DNA of 64,000 bases from Collinsella aerofaciens (GTDB lineage Bacteria > Actinomycetota > Coriobacteriia > Coriobacteriales > Coriobacteriaceae), in the NCBI RefSeq assembly GCF_020181355.1, contig NZ_CP084004.1:1-64000 (forward strand), read 5' to 3'. The notes beneath the pieces are model-generated. The model was not told the origin of the DNA, did not search any database, and saw nothing but the letters and a program-made list of their open reading frames with translations. The position numbers were made by a program, and so were the translations under genes. This document shows positions 51,766-59,665 of this stretch, piece by piece (position 1 is the stretch's first letter; the number at the start of each line of letters is the position of its first letter).

Positions 51766-51883
51766 CGGCACTTAGGGACGTTCCTTTTCTGCCGGCACTC
51801 GGGGACACTCCTCACTCTGGTGCATTGGGGACAGGTTTGTTTGCACCAGGTTGGCGCAGATTAACCTGGCCCCATTGCACCAA
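51766..51883. repeat. two intergenic repeat pieces: GGCACTTAGGGACG half element and TGGTGCATTGGGGACAGG palindrome
   Basis: 51766-51785 repeats the left half of the 40,245 element and is followed by a diverged second piece (CGGCACTCGGGGAC). 51818-51883 is a palindrome (TGGTGCATTGGGGACAGG against CCTGGCCCCATTGCACCA, one G-U pair). Its interior GCGCAGATTAACCTG matches 62811-62823. It lies 12 bases past the stop of the EFR1-type gene. Confidence 0.85.
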
Positions 51884-51894
51884 TTTCGTATGCG

Positions 51895-52656
51895 CTAGAT
51901 AAAGAGCTCGCATTCCTTCCGCACGACGCAAACCTTGCTCAGCATCTGGGAAACAGCGGATAGCTTGTTGGGATCAAGCTTGCGAGCGCCTCGCGGACAT
52001 ACGGCAATGCAGCGCATGCAGGAGATGCACGCCTCGCCAGCTGCTCGTTTGGGGTCACCCTTGTCGATAGCACAAACGGGGCACGCCGCGGCGCATGCAC
52101 CGCAGGAGACGCAATCCTCTGTTGCCTCGGGTGCCATGCGGTGGCCTCCGGCTTGTTTATAAGGACGGTTGCCGGGAATAGAGGGCTCGGACGCATCCTC
52201 AGCCAACAGCTTTTGCTGAATTTGCTGCGCAAACTCTGCGAGCTGCGCCTCATCCTGCGCATCCGGACGACCGGCAGCAAACTGTCGCGCAATGGAATGT
52301 TCTGCAATGGCCGCAACTGCCGCGATCACCCGGAATCCCGCATGCTTCGCAACGTCCTCCAGCTCTACGAGCGTGTCCTCAAACGCGCGGTTTCCGTATA
52401 CACAAACCAAAACAGCCCGAGCCCCGTTGCCGCGCACCATGCCCAACCGGTCAGCCACCACAGCCGGGATTCTACCGGCATACGCCGGCACAGAGATTAC
52501 GGCCACGTCGTCCTCAGTCATCGAGACAGCGCTGAAATCTAGCCCGCTATCGGTCAGATCGACGGTAACGGTATTCTTGCCCAGTGCCCCGGCCACAAGG
52601 CCAGACACCTTCCGCGTTCCACCCGTCGGACTAAACACAATTTCGAATACGCTCAT
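51895..52656 (-). CDS. EFR1-type flavodoxin-ferredoxin fusion protein
   Basis: 253 residues from ATG 52656 (GGGGAGGG upstream). The first about 150 residues are flavodoxin-like with the FMN phosphate loop FSPTGGTRKVSG, ISVPAYAGRIP and VCVYGNRAFEDTL. The C-terminal part has two [4Fe-4S] sites (CVSCGACAAACPVCAID and CISCMRCIAVCPRGARKL). This is the EFR1 family common in anaerobes, thought to act in electron transfer; the partner is unknown. It is a single-gene unit followed by palindromic repeats. Confidence 0.92.
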   Translation of the reverse strand: MSVFEIVFSPTGGTRKVSGLVAGALGKNTVTVDLTDSGLDFSAVSMTEDDVAVISVPAYAGRIPAVVADRLGMVRGNGARAVLVCVYGNRAFEDTLVELEDVAKHAGFRVIAAVAAIAEHSIARQFAAGRPDAQDEAQLAEFAQQIQQKLLAEDASEPSIPGNRPYKQAGGHRMAPEATEDCVSCGACAAACPVCAIDKGDPKRAAGEACISCMRCIAVCPRGARKLDPNKLSAVSQMLSKVCVVRKECELFI

Positions 52657-53207
52657 CGAGACACCCTCCCCTACGCCTGGCAACGCGTCAAGCCGCTTTC
52701 ACATTCAGACAGAGTATACGGCGCATGGGGGGAGCTCCCCGTTTTGGTGCGCTAGGCAGCCCGATACACCAACCCATACTGCCCGCCTTTTCGGTTTGCA
52801 TAATTCCCGGTACAGATTGCATATATTTACTGGATACCGCCGCGTTCTCCTGAGGTACCCCATCCTGGCCCGTGCAAAAAACGGAGTATTCTGCAACGTG
52901 ACCGCGCCAGCACCGCCGCGGGTGGGCAAAACTGTAGGGCGCCGTATCATTTTAAGTCCCGACATGGCGAGAATGACGCGCCCCTGCTCCGGAAAACGGC
53001 GAAATCTGACTCGGAACGCTCGCTAGGGATATCCGAAGGCCACCGTTGGCGACGTCGAATCATATGCAGACAACTCGAACTGCAGAATACTCCAAAAAAT
53101 GCACGGCGCACCCCATAGGACCCATTGCTGCATGGCGGAAAATAGGTCCTCAGCATCCCCCAGATGCATTCCCGAGAACATCACGTTTGAATTAGCGATG
53201 GACACGG
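52657..53207. other. 550-bp stretch without a convincing gene
   Basis: No frame here has both a ribosome site and protein-like composition. It contains an A+T-rich patch (about 52,795-52,850) that may carry the promoter of the EFR1-type gene, and a 13-bp perfect inverted repeat GGAGTATTCTGCA (52883-52895) / complement (53081-53093), 185 bp apart. A second imperfect pair AGGACC / GGTCCT lies at about 53117-53150. Confidence 0.6.
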
Positions 53208-53245
53208 CAAACAAAAGGGCCCGAGCGTTATTTGCTCGGGCCCTT
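53208..53245 (-). terminator. terminator of the DEAD-box helicase gene
   Basis: Twelve-base perfect arms AAGGGCCCGAGC (53215-53226 and complement 53234-53245) followed on the minus strand by TTTTGTTTG. It lies 33 bases past the stop. Confidence 0.92.
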
Positions 53246-53277
53246 AGCTTGTCTCACGCTAGCGCGCGATGCGCATC

Positions 53278-55527
53278 TTACTTGCGCTTGCCGCCGCCGT
53301 CGCCGGGGCGACGGGAGCTGCCACCGCGCTTGCCGCCACGGCTGTTGCCGTAGCTGCCACGGTTATCGCGACCGCCGGCACGGCCGCCACGGGAGCCGGC
53401 CTGGTTGCCGCCACGACCACCACGATAGCCGCCGCGACGCTCTTCGCGGGTATCGTCGTAGTTGCGCCAGTCATCGCGACGATCACGGCTGGCACGCGGG
53501 TCACGACGATCGCGCGACTCGTTAGAACGACCAGCGCCGCCGCGGCCGCCATTGCCGCGAGCACCCTCGCGACGCTCGCCGCCGCGGCTACCGCGCTCTT
53601 CAAAGCGCTTGCCGCCACGGGACTCACCGCCACGGGCACCTCGCTCACCGCGACCCTCGCCGCCGCGACGCTCATCACGGCCACCGCGCTCGTCATCACG
53701 ACCGGAACGACGGCGGTCGCCCGCACCGCGCTTGCCACCGCGCGAACCGCGGCCCTCGTCCTCGCGCTCGACACGACGACGGCCGCCACGGTCCTCGTCC
53801 TCACGACGACGGCGGTGTGCCTCGCCCTGGAACTGCTTGGCACGGCGCTCGGCACGGTTGCCGCGCGGGGCCTGCTCAACGACACCAGCACCGCCGCGCT
53901 CCTCGGCAGCCACCTCGCGGGCCACGCTCTCCACAGCCTCGTCCACGCGAGCCTGAACGCCCTCGCGCACGCGGGTCTTGCCGCCGCGCTTGGGACGGCT
54001 CGGACGCTCACCGTCGCCGCGACGCTCGTCTCGACCGCGGTTGGAACGACCGGCCACATCACCGTAATCGTCGCCGTTGCGTTTGCCGTCGCGACGCGCC
54101 TGCTCAAGCTTCTTCTTGCTCTTGGACTTGCCGCGCTTGGTCTTCTTCTTCACCTTAAAGGCCGCAGGATCGCGCTCGGGGTCAACCGCGGGCGGATTGG
54201 GGCCCACATGCAGGTCGCCGGCCTCGTAGATGTCGGCGGTCTTGTCCATGAGCTTCTCGATCTCGTAGAACTCATCGACGTCCTGCTCGGTCACAAACGT
54301 AATGGCCCAGCCCAGCTCGCCGGCGCGGCCCGTACGGCCAATACGGTGGATGTAGTCGGTCGGCTCGGCCGGCACGTCAAAGTTCACGACGTAGCGCACG
54401 TCGCTGATGTCGATGCCGCGGGCGAGCACGTCGGTTGCCACCAACACGTCGACGGTACCGTCGCGGAAGGCCGAAAGGGCACGCTCGCGCTGGGCCTGGC
54501 TGCGGTTGCCGTGAATCGCGGCGGCCTTGATGCCCTTGCGCTCCAGACGACGGCAGCAGCTGTCGGCGCGGTGCTTGGTGCGCATAAAGACGATGGTGCG
54601 CTCCGGGCCCTCCTTCTTGAGGAACTCGGGCAGCAGGTTGTTTTTGGCCTCGATGGACACCGGGAACACAAACTGGTCGACGGTGTCGGCGGTCGACGTG
54701 GCAGGTGTGATCTCCACGCGAGCCGGGTCGCTCACCAGGTCGGTGATCTCGCCCACGGCCTCCTCGTCGAGGGTCGCCGAGAACAGCAGCGTCTGACGCT
54801 CGGCCGGCGTCTCGCGCACAATGCGCCGGACGGCGGGCAAAAAGCCCATATCGAGCATGCGGTCGGCCTCGTCGAGTACCAGCACTTTGACCTCGTCCAG
54901 GTGGCAGGCGCCCTGCTCGATCAGATCGACCAGACGGCCCGGCGTTGCGACCAGGATGTCGCAGCCGTACTTAAGTGCCGCGGTCTGCGGCTTGTAGCTC
55001 ACGCCGCCCACGACGGTCACGGCAACATGGCCGGTGACGTCGGCGATTTTGCTTGCGACCTCGTCGATCTGCTGGGCGAGCTCGCGCGTGGGGGTGATGA
55101 CGAGCATCACGGGGCCGCGGCCGTTGCCCTCGGGCTTTTTAACACCGCGACGGCGGTTGCGGCCGCCGCGCTCGCGCACGGGTTTGGGAGGAGCGATGTG
55201 CTCCAGATTGTTCATGGTCGGTAGCAAAAAGGCAGCCGTCTTGCCGGTGCCGGTCTGAGCGGCGGCAAGCAGGTCACGGCCCTCGAGCACTACGGGGATC
55301 GAGCCGGCCTGCACGGGCGTGGGCGCCGTGTAGCCCAGGTTCTCGATAGCACGAAGCATCTCGTCGGAGAGGCCCAGCTCGTCAAAGGCGGGCAGGCTCT
55401 CGGTAGCGGACTCGACGGCCTGGGCGGCATTGGCCTCATCGGCGGCATCGAAGGCAGCCTGGGTCATGGCCTCGCGGGTCTCGTCCAGAATCTCGGCGTC
55501 GGTGACGTCAGATACAGAATTACGCAT
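53278..55527 (-). CDS. DEAD-box RNA helicase with long RGG-type tail
   Basis: 749 residues from ATG 55527. The core holds the Q motif (FDELGLSDEMLRAIENLGYTAPTPVQ), Walker A AAQTGTGKTAAF, PTRELAQQ, DEAD as VLDEADRMLDMGF, SAT, and HRIGRTGRAG. A basic insert of about 22 residues (RERGGRNRRRG...) follows motif I. The tail of about 290 residues from about 460 is extremely rich in Arg, Gly, Asp and Glu (RGG and RGGR repeats) and should bind RNA nonspecifically. Such CsdA/RhlE-like helicases act in ribosome assembly and cold or stress RNA remodelling. It has its own strong terminator. Confidence 0.95.
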   Translation of the reverse strand: MRNSVSDVTDAEILDETREAMTQAAFDAADEANAAQAVESATESLPAFDELGLSDEMLRAIENLGYTAPTPVQAGSIPVVLEGRDLLAAAQTGTGKTAAFLLPTMNNLEHIAPPKPVRERGGRNRRRGVKKPEGNGRGPVMLVITPTRELAQQIDEVASKIADVTGHVAVTVVGGVSYKPQTAALKYGCDILVATPGRLVDLIEQGACHLDEVKVLVLDEADRMLDMGFLPAVRRIVRETPAERQTLLFSATLDEEAVGEITDLVSDPARVEITPATSTADTVDQFVFPVSIEAKNNLLPEFLKKEGPERTIVFMRTKHRADSCCRRLERKGIKAAAIHGNRSQAQRERALSAFRDGTVDVLVATDVLARGIDISDVRYVVNFDVPAEPTDYIHRIGRTGRAGELGWAITFVTEQDVDEFYEIEKLMDKTADIYEAGDLHVGPNPPAVDPERDPAAFKVKKKTKRGKSKSKKKLEQARRDGKRNGDDYGDVAGRSNRGRDERRGDGERPSRPKRGGKTRVREGVQARVDEAVESVAREVAAEERGGAGVVEQAPRGNRAERRAKQFQGEAHRRRREDEDRGGRRRVEREDEGRGSRGGKRGAGDRRRSGRDDERGGRDERRGGEGRGERGARGGESRGGKRFEERGSRGGERREGARGNGGRGGAGRSNESRDRRDPRASRDRRDDWRNYDDTREERRGGYRGGRGGNQAGSRGGRAGGRDNRGSYGNSRGGKRGGSSRRPGDGGGKRK

Positions 55528-55797
55528 ATGTTGTTGTTCCTTATCTGCACGCGCAATGGGCACGGCATGCGGCCGCGCGGGCGTGCTTGGTAGTGCGCTA
55601 ATACATACAAAAACAGGTGCGCACAGAGAGGACGTTGCTCAGCACGCTGGCGATCGCTTTGGCAGCCCTATCACGCGCCGTCCAGACGCAGCAGCTCTAA
55701 GCGATGGAGCAGATTCGCCGCCGGTTAGTATACCCGCACTCCGTATGCCCCCACGTAAACCACAGATGACGAGGCGGACGGGGCGGGCCTGGCCGAT

Positions 55798-55856
55798 TGT
55801 CTCAATCTGTAACAGATGCAGGGCAAAACCGGGTCCAAATGTTACAGAACAAGACA
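55798..55856. repeat. 59-bp TGTCTC palindromic element, isolated copy
   Basis: TGTCTCAATCTGTAAC at 55798 pairs with GTTACAGAACAAGACA ending at 55856, 59 bases end to end. It lies between the divergent DEAD-box and FHA genes, 65 bp upstream of the FHA gene's -10. Three tandem copies of the same length lie at 59294-59513. The remainder of 55528-56034 holds no gene. Confidence 0.88.
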
Positions 55857-55898
55857 GAGGGGGATTTCCGTCCAGTCCAAACCAAATCTCTCAGTCTT

Positions 55899-55927
55899 CC
55901 TGCAATTTCGAACATGTGGCCTATAAT
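55899..55927 (+). promoter_or_regulatory. promoter of the FHA gene
   Basis: A perfect TATAAT (55922-55927) with CCTGCA at the -35 position (55899-55904, 17-bp spacer). The -35 is poor. The leader is about 100 bases. Confidence 0.6.
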
Positions 55928-56034
55928 GTTGCTTTGGTTACGCTGTATATTGCGCAGCCATTTAATACGTCGCCCACCGGGAGCCATTAATTCCTATCGC
56001 CATATTGGCTAGGAAGCAATCAAAGGAGGTATCC

Positions 56035-56997
56035 GTGGCAGCAGAGACGCCTTGCTCGGTCCTCTATAACGATATTCGCTCGTTCGGCGGTCTTAAACAT
56101 CTCGAGATCGCCCGAATGCTCATCAATGGAAACTCTTATCTCGGCAGTACCCTGCTCGAGAAATGCTCTTCCAACCGCTCGTATCTCACCCGTTACATCG
56201 TCCATCGCAAGCCTGACCAGTGCGCGCCCGCCATCTACAGCGACTTTACCGTCACCACGCTCAACCTTTCCGCGGCAATCTGCAGCAAGCTCGGCGGCGG
56301 CGAGTCCGCCTATCGGGCAATCGCCGAGCACTATCGCGGTCCGGCCGCCAACGAAATGATGTCGGCTCTCGCCAGCTACAAGCTGGACAGCCGCCTATAT
56401 GCAAATGCCCTCAATCGCATCGACAACTTTGACGGCAATGCCGTGCGTGAGAAAAGCACGCTTTACCTTATGCTCTTTGTGGCAACGGGGGCGCTCGCCG
56501 ATCCCGTTCAGGGCGTGGCCACCGTCGAGCGCTTTTGCGACAGCAAGACAGGCGGGCACTTTGGCACCACCGAAACTACCGTAGGACGTGGCTTTATGAG
56601 CAGCCTGGGGCAGCCACGCACCGTCGCCCCTAACCTCGGTCTGCTCAGAACCCATGCCGACAACTGCGCCGACATGCAAATCCATCCCCTCACACGCGAT
56701 CCGCGCGGCACTGTGATTGGTTCTTTGCCCAAAACCTCGCCCAGCATCACCGATGTAGGCGCCGACGCCTCGCGCGAGCATCTTCGTATTTGGCTCGAGG
56801 GTGAGCACTGGTACGCCCAGGGCCTTGGATCGACCAACGGCACAGTGCTCGAATCGGGCGCGGGTGACGGCGATACCGTAATCGAGCCGCCCCGCGACCA
56901 ACGAGAGCCCGGCAAAGTCTATCCCCCAGTGGAAATCGAAAACAGCGACAGGCTCCATCTGGGTCTCTACACGACATTCCTTGTCATTGTGGACTAG
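56035..56997 (+). CDS. FHA-domain protein with novel N-terminal region
   Basis: 320 residues from GTG 56035, which follows a perfect AAAGGAGG. Residues about 220-318 form a forkhead-associated (phosphothreonine-binding) domain: GTVIGS, ASREHLRIWLEGEHWYAQGLGSTNGTVLESG; the conserved Ser, His and Asn are present. Residues 1 to about 175 are an alpha-helical region (SYLGSTLLEKCSSNRSYLTRYIVHRKPDQCA) of no family I know. Between them, GTTETTVGRGF resembles the ETT phosphorylation site of mycobacterial GarA. A Ser/Thr kinase gene follows, but a terminator lies between. It may be the kinase's target. Confidence 0.85.
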   Translation: MAAETPCSVLYNDIRSFGGLKHLEIARMLINGNSYLGSTLLEKCSSNRSYLTRYIVHRKPDQCAPAIYSDFTVTTLNLSAAICSKLGGGESAYRAIAEHYRGPAANEMMSALASYKLDSRLYANALNRIDNFDGNAVREKSTLYLMLFVATGALADPVQGVATVERFCDSKTGGHFGTTETTVGRGFMSSLGQPRTVAPNLGLLRTHADNCADMQIHPLTRDPRGTVIGSLPKTSPSITDVGADASREHLRIWLEGEHWYAQGLGSTNGTVLESGAGDGDTVIEPPRDQREPGKVYPPVEIENSDRLHLGLYTTFLVIVD

Positions 56998-56998
56998 C

Positions 56999-57040
56999 AC
57001 GGACGGCGATCGGAAGACGGTCGCCGTCCGTCTTTCGTCT
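56999..57040 (+). terminator. terminator between the FHA and kinase genes
   Basis: Eleven-base perfect arms ACGGACGGCGA (56999-57009) and complement (57021-57031), then CTTTCGTCTTCT. A TATCAT at 57096-57101 could be the kinase gene's own -10. Confidence 0.8.
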
Positions 57041-57168
57041 TCTACCTTCTGCGTCGTAAACGACAATACTCAGCGGCATACGTGGGCAGTGCGGCTATCA
57101 TGGTTCTTTACCGATATCCGCACTGCTCACGTATACGTGCGGCAACCCATGCCAGACAAAGGAACGCC

Positions 57169-58344
57169 ATGGATACTACCGATAGCGCCTATGGCGACAA
57201 ACTCATCCGTCTTGACACGTTCGACACCGCCGTGGCGGTCGACCCCAACGCCGAGGACGAGGCCAAGCGTCGGTTTATGACGCTTATTCTCCAGACGGCC
57301 CACCGCAACAACGGCAACATCGGGCACGTGCTGCGCGCGACCAACACGAGCGGCGAGGTCTTTGCCGTCAAGCTACTCAAGGACAACGCCATCCTTTCCG
57401 GCCAAGCCCCCGACCGCTCCGCCGAGCAATCGGCAGCGCACCTGGCCAACACCGCCGCGCTGTTCGAGGAGTACCGTCATCTGTGTACCGTCTCGCACCT
57501 GCGCGGATTTCCACGCGTCTATGGCTACGGATCGTGCGAGGATGACCCGCTCATCCTCATGGAGTGGGTCGAGGGCACCTCACTCAAGCAGGCGCTACCT
57601 CTGCTTCCGCACGACGCCTCGGGCGGGCTGACCACCCAGATGGTCGCCGCCGTCGGAAACGCCGTGCTTCGTGCGCTCTTGATGACCCAAGGCCTCGTGA
57701 ATCCGGTCGTCCATCGCGACCTGTCGCCTGCCAATATCATGTTCCGCACCACCAGCCGAACACTCGAGCAGCAGATTGCCGATTGTTCCTTTGACCCCTG
57801 CCTCATCGACATGGGCTCCGCGACCATGGCTCTCGGCGACGACACGATCACCCGGCGCGCCGACATCTGGCGCTTTGCCACACCCGCATACGCCGCGCCC
57901 GAGATGCTCACGCAGGATATCGAAGGCATCGCGGCTCTTCGCCGTTCGCCGGCAATCGATGTCTACGCGCTTTCGAGCATTCTGTACCAGCTCTACAGCG
58001 GTCGCAAACCGTTTGACTTTGAGTCGACGGACGCCACTGCAACCGGCTCGTTCTATCTCGTAAAGACCAAGACCAAGCCGGCGCCGCTCGAGCTGCGCTG
58101 CGAGGGCGATGAAGCGCTCGTCCAAATCATCATGAAGGGTCTCTCAGTCGAGCAGTGCGATCGTCCCACCGAGCAGCAGATGCTCGAGGTGCTCTCGGCA
58201 TACCTCACTGATGCCGAATCCGAGGGCCGCGAAGGCACAGGAGACGAGGCCGCGATTGATATCGATTCTGGCACGCACCTTAAGGTCGACGTCGCCGGCG
58301 AGCGCGCACGAGAGATCCTGAATCAGGCCGCCACGATGCCATGA
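57169..58344 (+). CDS. Ser/Thr protein kinase (Hanks-type)
   Basis: 391 residues from ATG 57169 (AAAGGA six bases upstream). The kinase fold is complete: the ATP lysine Lys68 in VFAVKLLKD, a helix-C Glu near 100 in LFEEYRHL, the catalytic loop VHRDLSPANIMF (Asp184, Asn189), a metal-binding DMG variant of DFG (214-216), and APEM (243-246). There is no membrane helix or PASTA domain, so it is cytoplasmic. The last about 90 residues are acidic. Its stop overlaps the start of the DUF6273 gene by four bases (ATGA), so the two are coupled. The FHA protein is a likely partner. Confidence 0.9.
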   Translation: MDTTDSAYGDKLIRLDTFDTAVAVDPNAEDEAKRRFMTLILQTAHRNNGNIGHVLRATNTSGEVFAVKLLKDNAILSGQAPDRSAEQSAAHLANTAALFEEYRHLCTVSHLRGFPRVYGYGSCEDDPLILMEWVEGTSLKQALPLLPHDASGGLTTQMVAAVGNAVLRALLMTQGLVNPVVHRDLSPANIMFRTTSRTLEQQIADCSFDPCLIDMGSATMALGDDTITRRADIWRFATPAYAAPEMLTQDIEGIAALRRSPAIDVYALSSILYQLYSGRKPFDFESTDATATGSFYLVKTKTKPAPLELRCEGDEALVQIIMKGLSVEQCDRPTEQQMLEVLSAYLTDAESEGREGTGDEAAIDIDSGTHLKVDVAGERAREILNQAATMP

Positions 58345-59252
58345 CCCGCCGCCGCTTTATTATCGGCGGCGCTATCGCAGCCGTTGCGGGGCTCAGCGTT
58401 ATCGGGGCGGCAACCCATGGCTTTGGCATCCCCGACTACCTTGACGGCATCCGCGGTTCACTTGACGACTACACCTGGGATCAGCTGCAGGAGATTTCGC
58501 TCAAGATTAAGGCCGCCGAGACCCGTAGCGAGGCACGCGAGATTGCCAAGCGTTACCACCTGCTCGACGCTGATGGGCATATCCCCTATCCGTGCACCAA
58601 GCGTGTCACGCTCACCAACGGGCTGGAGGTCGGCGCGCAGCTTGTGGGCATCCGTCACGATGAGCTTCTGGACGGTACGGGCAAGGCCGGGCTGACGTTT
58701 ATGTTCGACGCGGGTATTGCCGAGCGCAACGCTGCGGCTGAACCGCCGAGCGCCGGCTGGGCAGATTGCGAGCTGCGGGAATGGCTCAACGGCGACGGCC
58801 TTAAGCTGCTGCCCAACGAGTTGCGCACACTCATTAAAGGGGTCAAGAAGGTCTCGAACAATGTGGGCGCCGCCAACAGCGCATCGTGCCTGAGCGAGTT
58901 GCCCGCAACCCTTTGGCTGCCCGCCATGGTCGAGCTGTGCGGTACGCAACCGCCCGATTCGTTTACCGAGGGCTATCACTACCTGGCAGACATCTACAAC
59001 GGCGAGGGCAGGGAGTATCAGCTCTTCCGCGAGCTCAAGGTGAGCCCGTATTCCACGAACGAGACGATGGTCCGCCAGTGGAAGGGCAAGGACACCTGTT
59101 GGTGGGAGCGCACGGTGAGCCCCGACACATCGGAGAGCGAAGGCACGCTCTATATGAACCGCGTGGGGCACGACGGCGACGTCTTTACGTACGCAACGCC
59201 TGCGGAAAAGCCAAGCAAGCTAACCTGTGTGATCCCCGGGTTCTGTATCTAG
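58341..59252 (+). CDS. Tat-exported DUF6273-like protein
   Basis: 303 residues starting MTRRRFIIGGAIAAVAGLSVIGAA, a twin-arginine signal or signal anchor. The body matches the DUF6273 layout: VGIRHDELLDGTGKAGLTFMFD, then SAGWADCELREWLNG, LPNELRTLIKGVKKVSNN, LWLPAMVELCG and KDTCWWERTVSP. Such domains occur in surface and sulfatase-modifying-factor-like proteins of gut Firmicutes and Actinobacteria; the activity is unknown. Translational coupling with the kinase suggests that intracellular phosphorylation and this surface protein work together. Confidence 0.8.
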   Translation: MTRRRFIIGGAIAAVAGLSVIGAATHGFGIPDYLDGIRGSLDDYTWDQLQEISLKIKAAETRSEAREIAKRYHLLDADGHIPYPCTKRVTLTNGLEVGAQLVGIRHDELLDGTGKAGLTFMFDAGIAERNAAAEPPSAGWADCELREWLNGDGLKLLPNELRTLIKGVKKVSNNVGAANSASCLSELPATLWLPAMVELCGTQPPDSFTEGYHYLADIYNGEGREYQLFRELKVSPYSTNETMVRQWKGKDTCWWERTVSPDTSESEGTLYMNRVGHDGDVFTYATPAEKPSKLTCVIPGFCI

Positions 59253-59293
59253 GCGGCGGGCGTCTTGCCGTGACGGGACCCCTCCCCGGCAAT

Positions 59294-59513
59294 TGTCTCG
59301 ATCTGTAACAGTAAGGGGTCAAAAACCTCTCTAGATGTTACAAATCAAGACATTTGAGTTGACCGCGGACGGTTTGTCTCGATCTGTAACATCTAGCAGG
59401 AAAAACGGTCCTTAGGCGTTACAGGTTGAGACGTTAAGTTGTGGCTCGATGTAATGTCTCGATCTGTAACAGTTACTCGACAAAAACGGGTCTAGTTGTT
59501 ACAGATTGAGACA
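59294..59513. repeat. tandem array of three 59-bp TGTCTC palindromic elements
   Basis: Copies at 59294-59352, 59375-59433 and 59455-59513, each exactly 59 bases, with 22- and 21-base spacers (period 80-81). Ends are TGTCTCGATCTGTAAC and a complement such as GTTACAGATTGAGACA, giving about 16-bp stems that tolerate G-U pairs. The 27-base middles differ but share an AAAAAC-like centre. The array begins 41 bases after the DUF6273 stop. Confidence 0.93.
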
Positions 59514-59587
59514 TTAGACCGGCTACGGTCCGCCGACCTGGCTATCACCTCGACCAATACCAGAATGTCATACATTTCAATCTCCAC

Positions 59588-59618
59588 TGGACACCCCCAG
59601 GGGGTATGGGTGTATAGT
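59588..59618 (+). promoter_or_regulatory. copA promoter with CsoR-type operator
   Basis: TGGACA (59588-59593), a 19-bp spacer, and TATAGT (59613-59618). The spacer contains ACACCCCCAGGGGGTATG, a G/C-rich palindrome of the kind bound by CsoR copper repressors. csoR lies 2.9 kb downstream. Confidence 0.7.
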
Positions 59619-59665
59619 ATCGGATGGTTAACATTTCCGACACTACGCCACAGAAAGGAGAAGCC

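Noticed and set aside
52705-52965. 86-codon minus-strand frame
   Set aside because: No ribosome site, Arg-rich irregular composition and no similarity to any fold I know.
53269-55224. Ala/Thr-rich plus-strand frame that looks like a membrane protein
   Set aside because: It is the reverse complement of the Arg/Gly/Asp codons of the DEAD-box tail; hydrophobicity is an artefact of the repeat composition.
59294-59513. CRISPR array
   Set aside because: Three regularly spaced repeats are present, but the repeats are 59 bp and strongly palindromic with diverged middles, spacers are only 21-22 bp, a fourth copy stands alone 3.5 kb away, and there are no cas genes.
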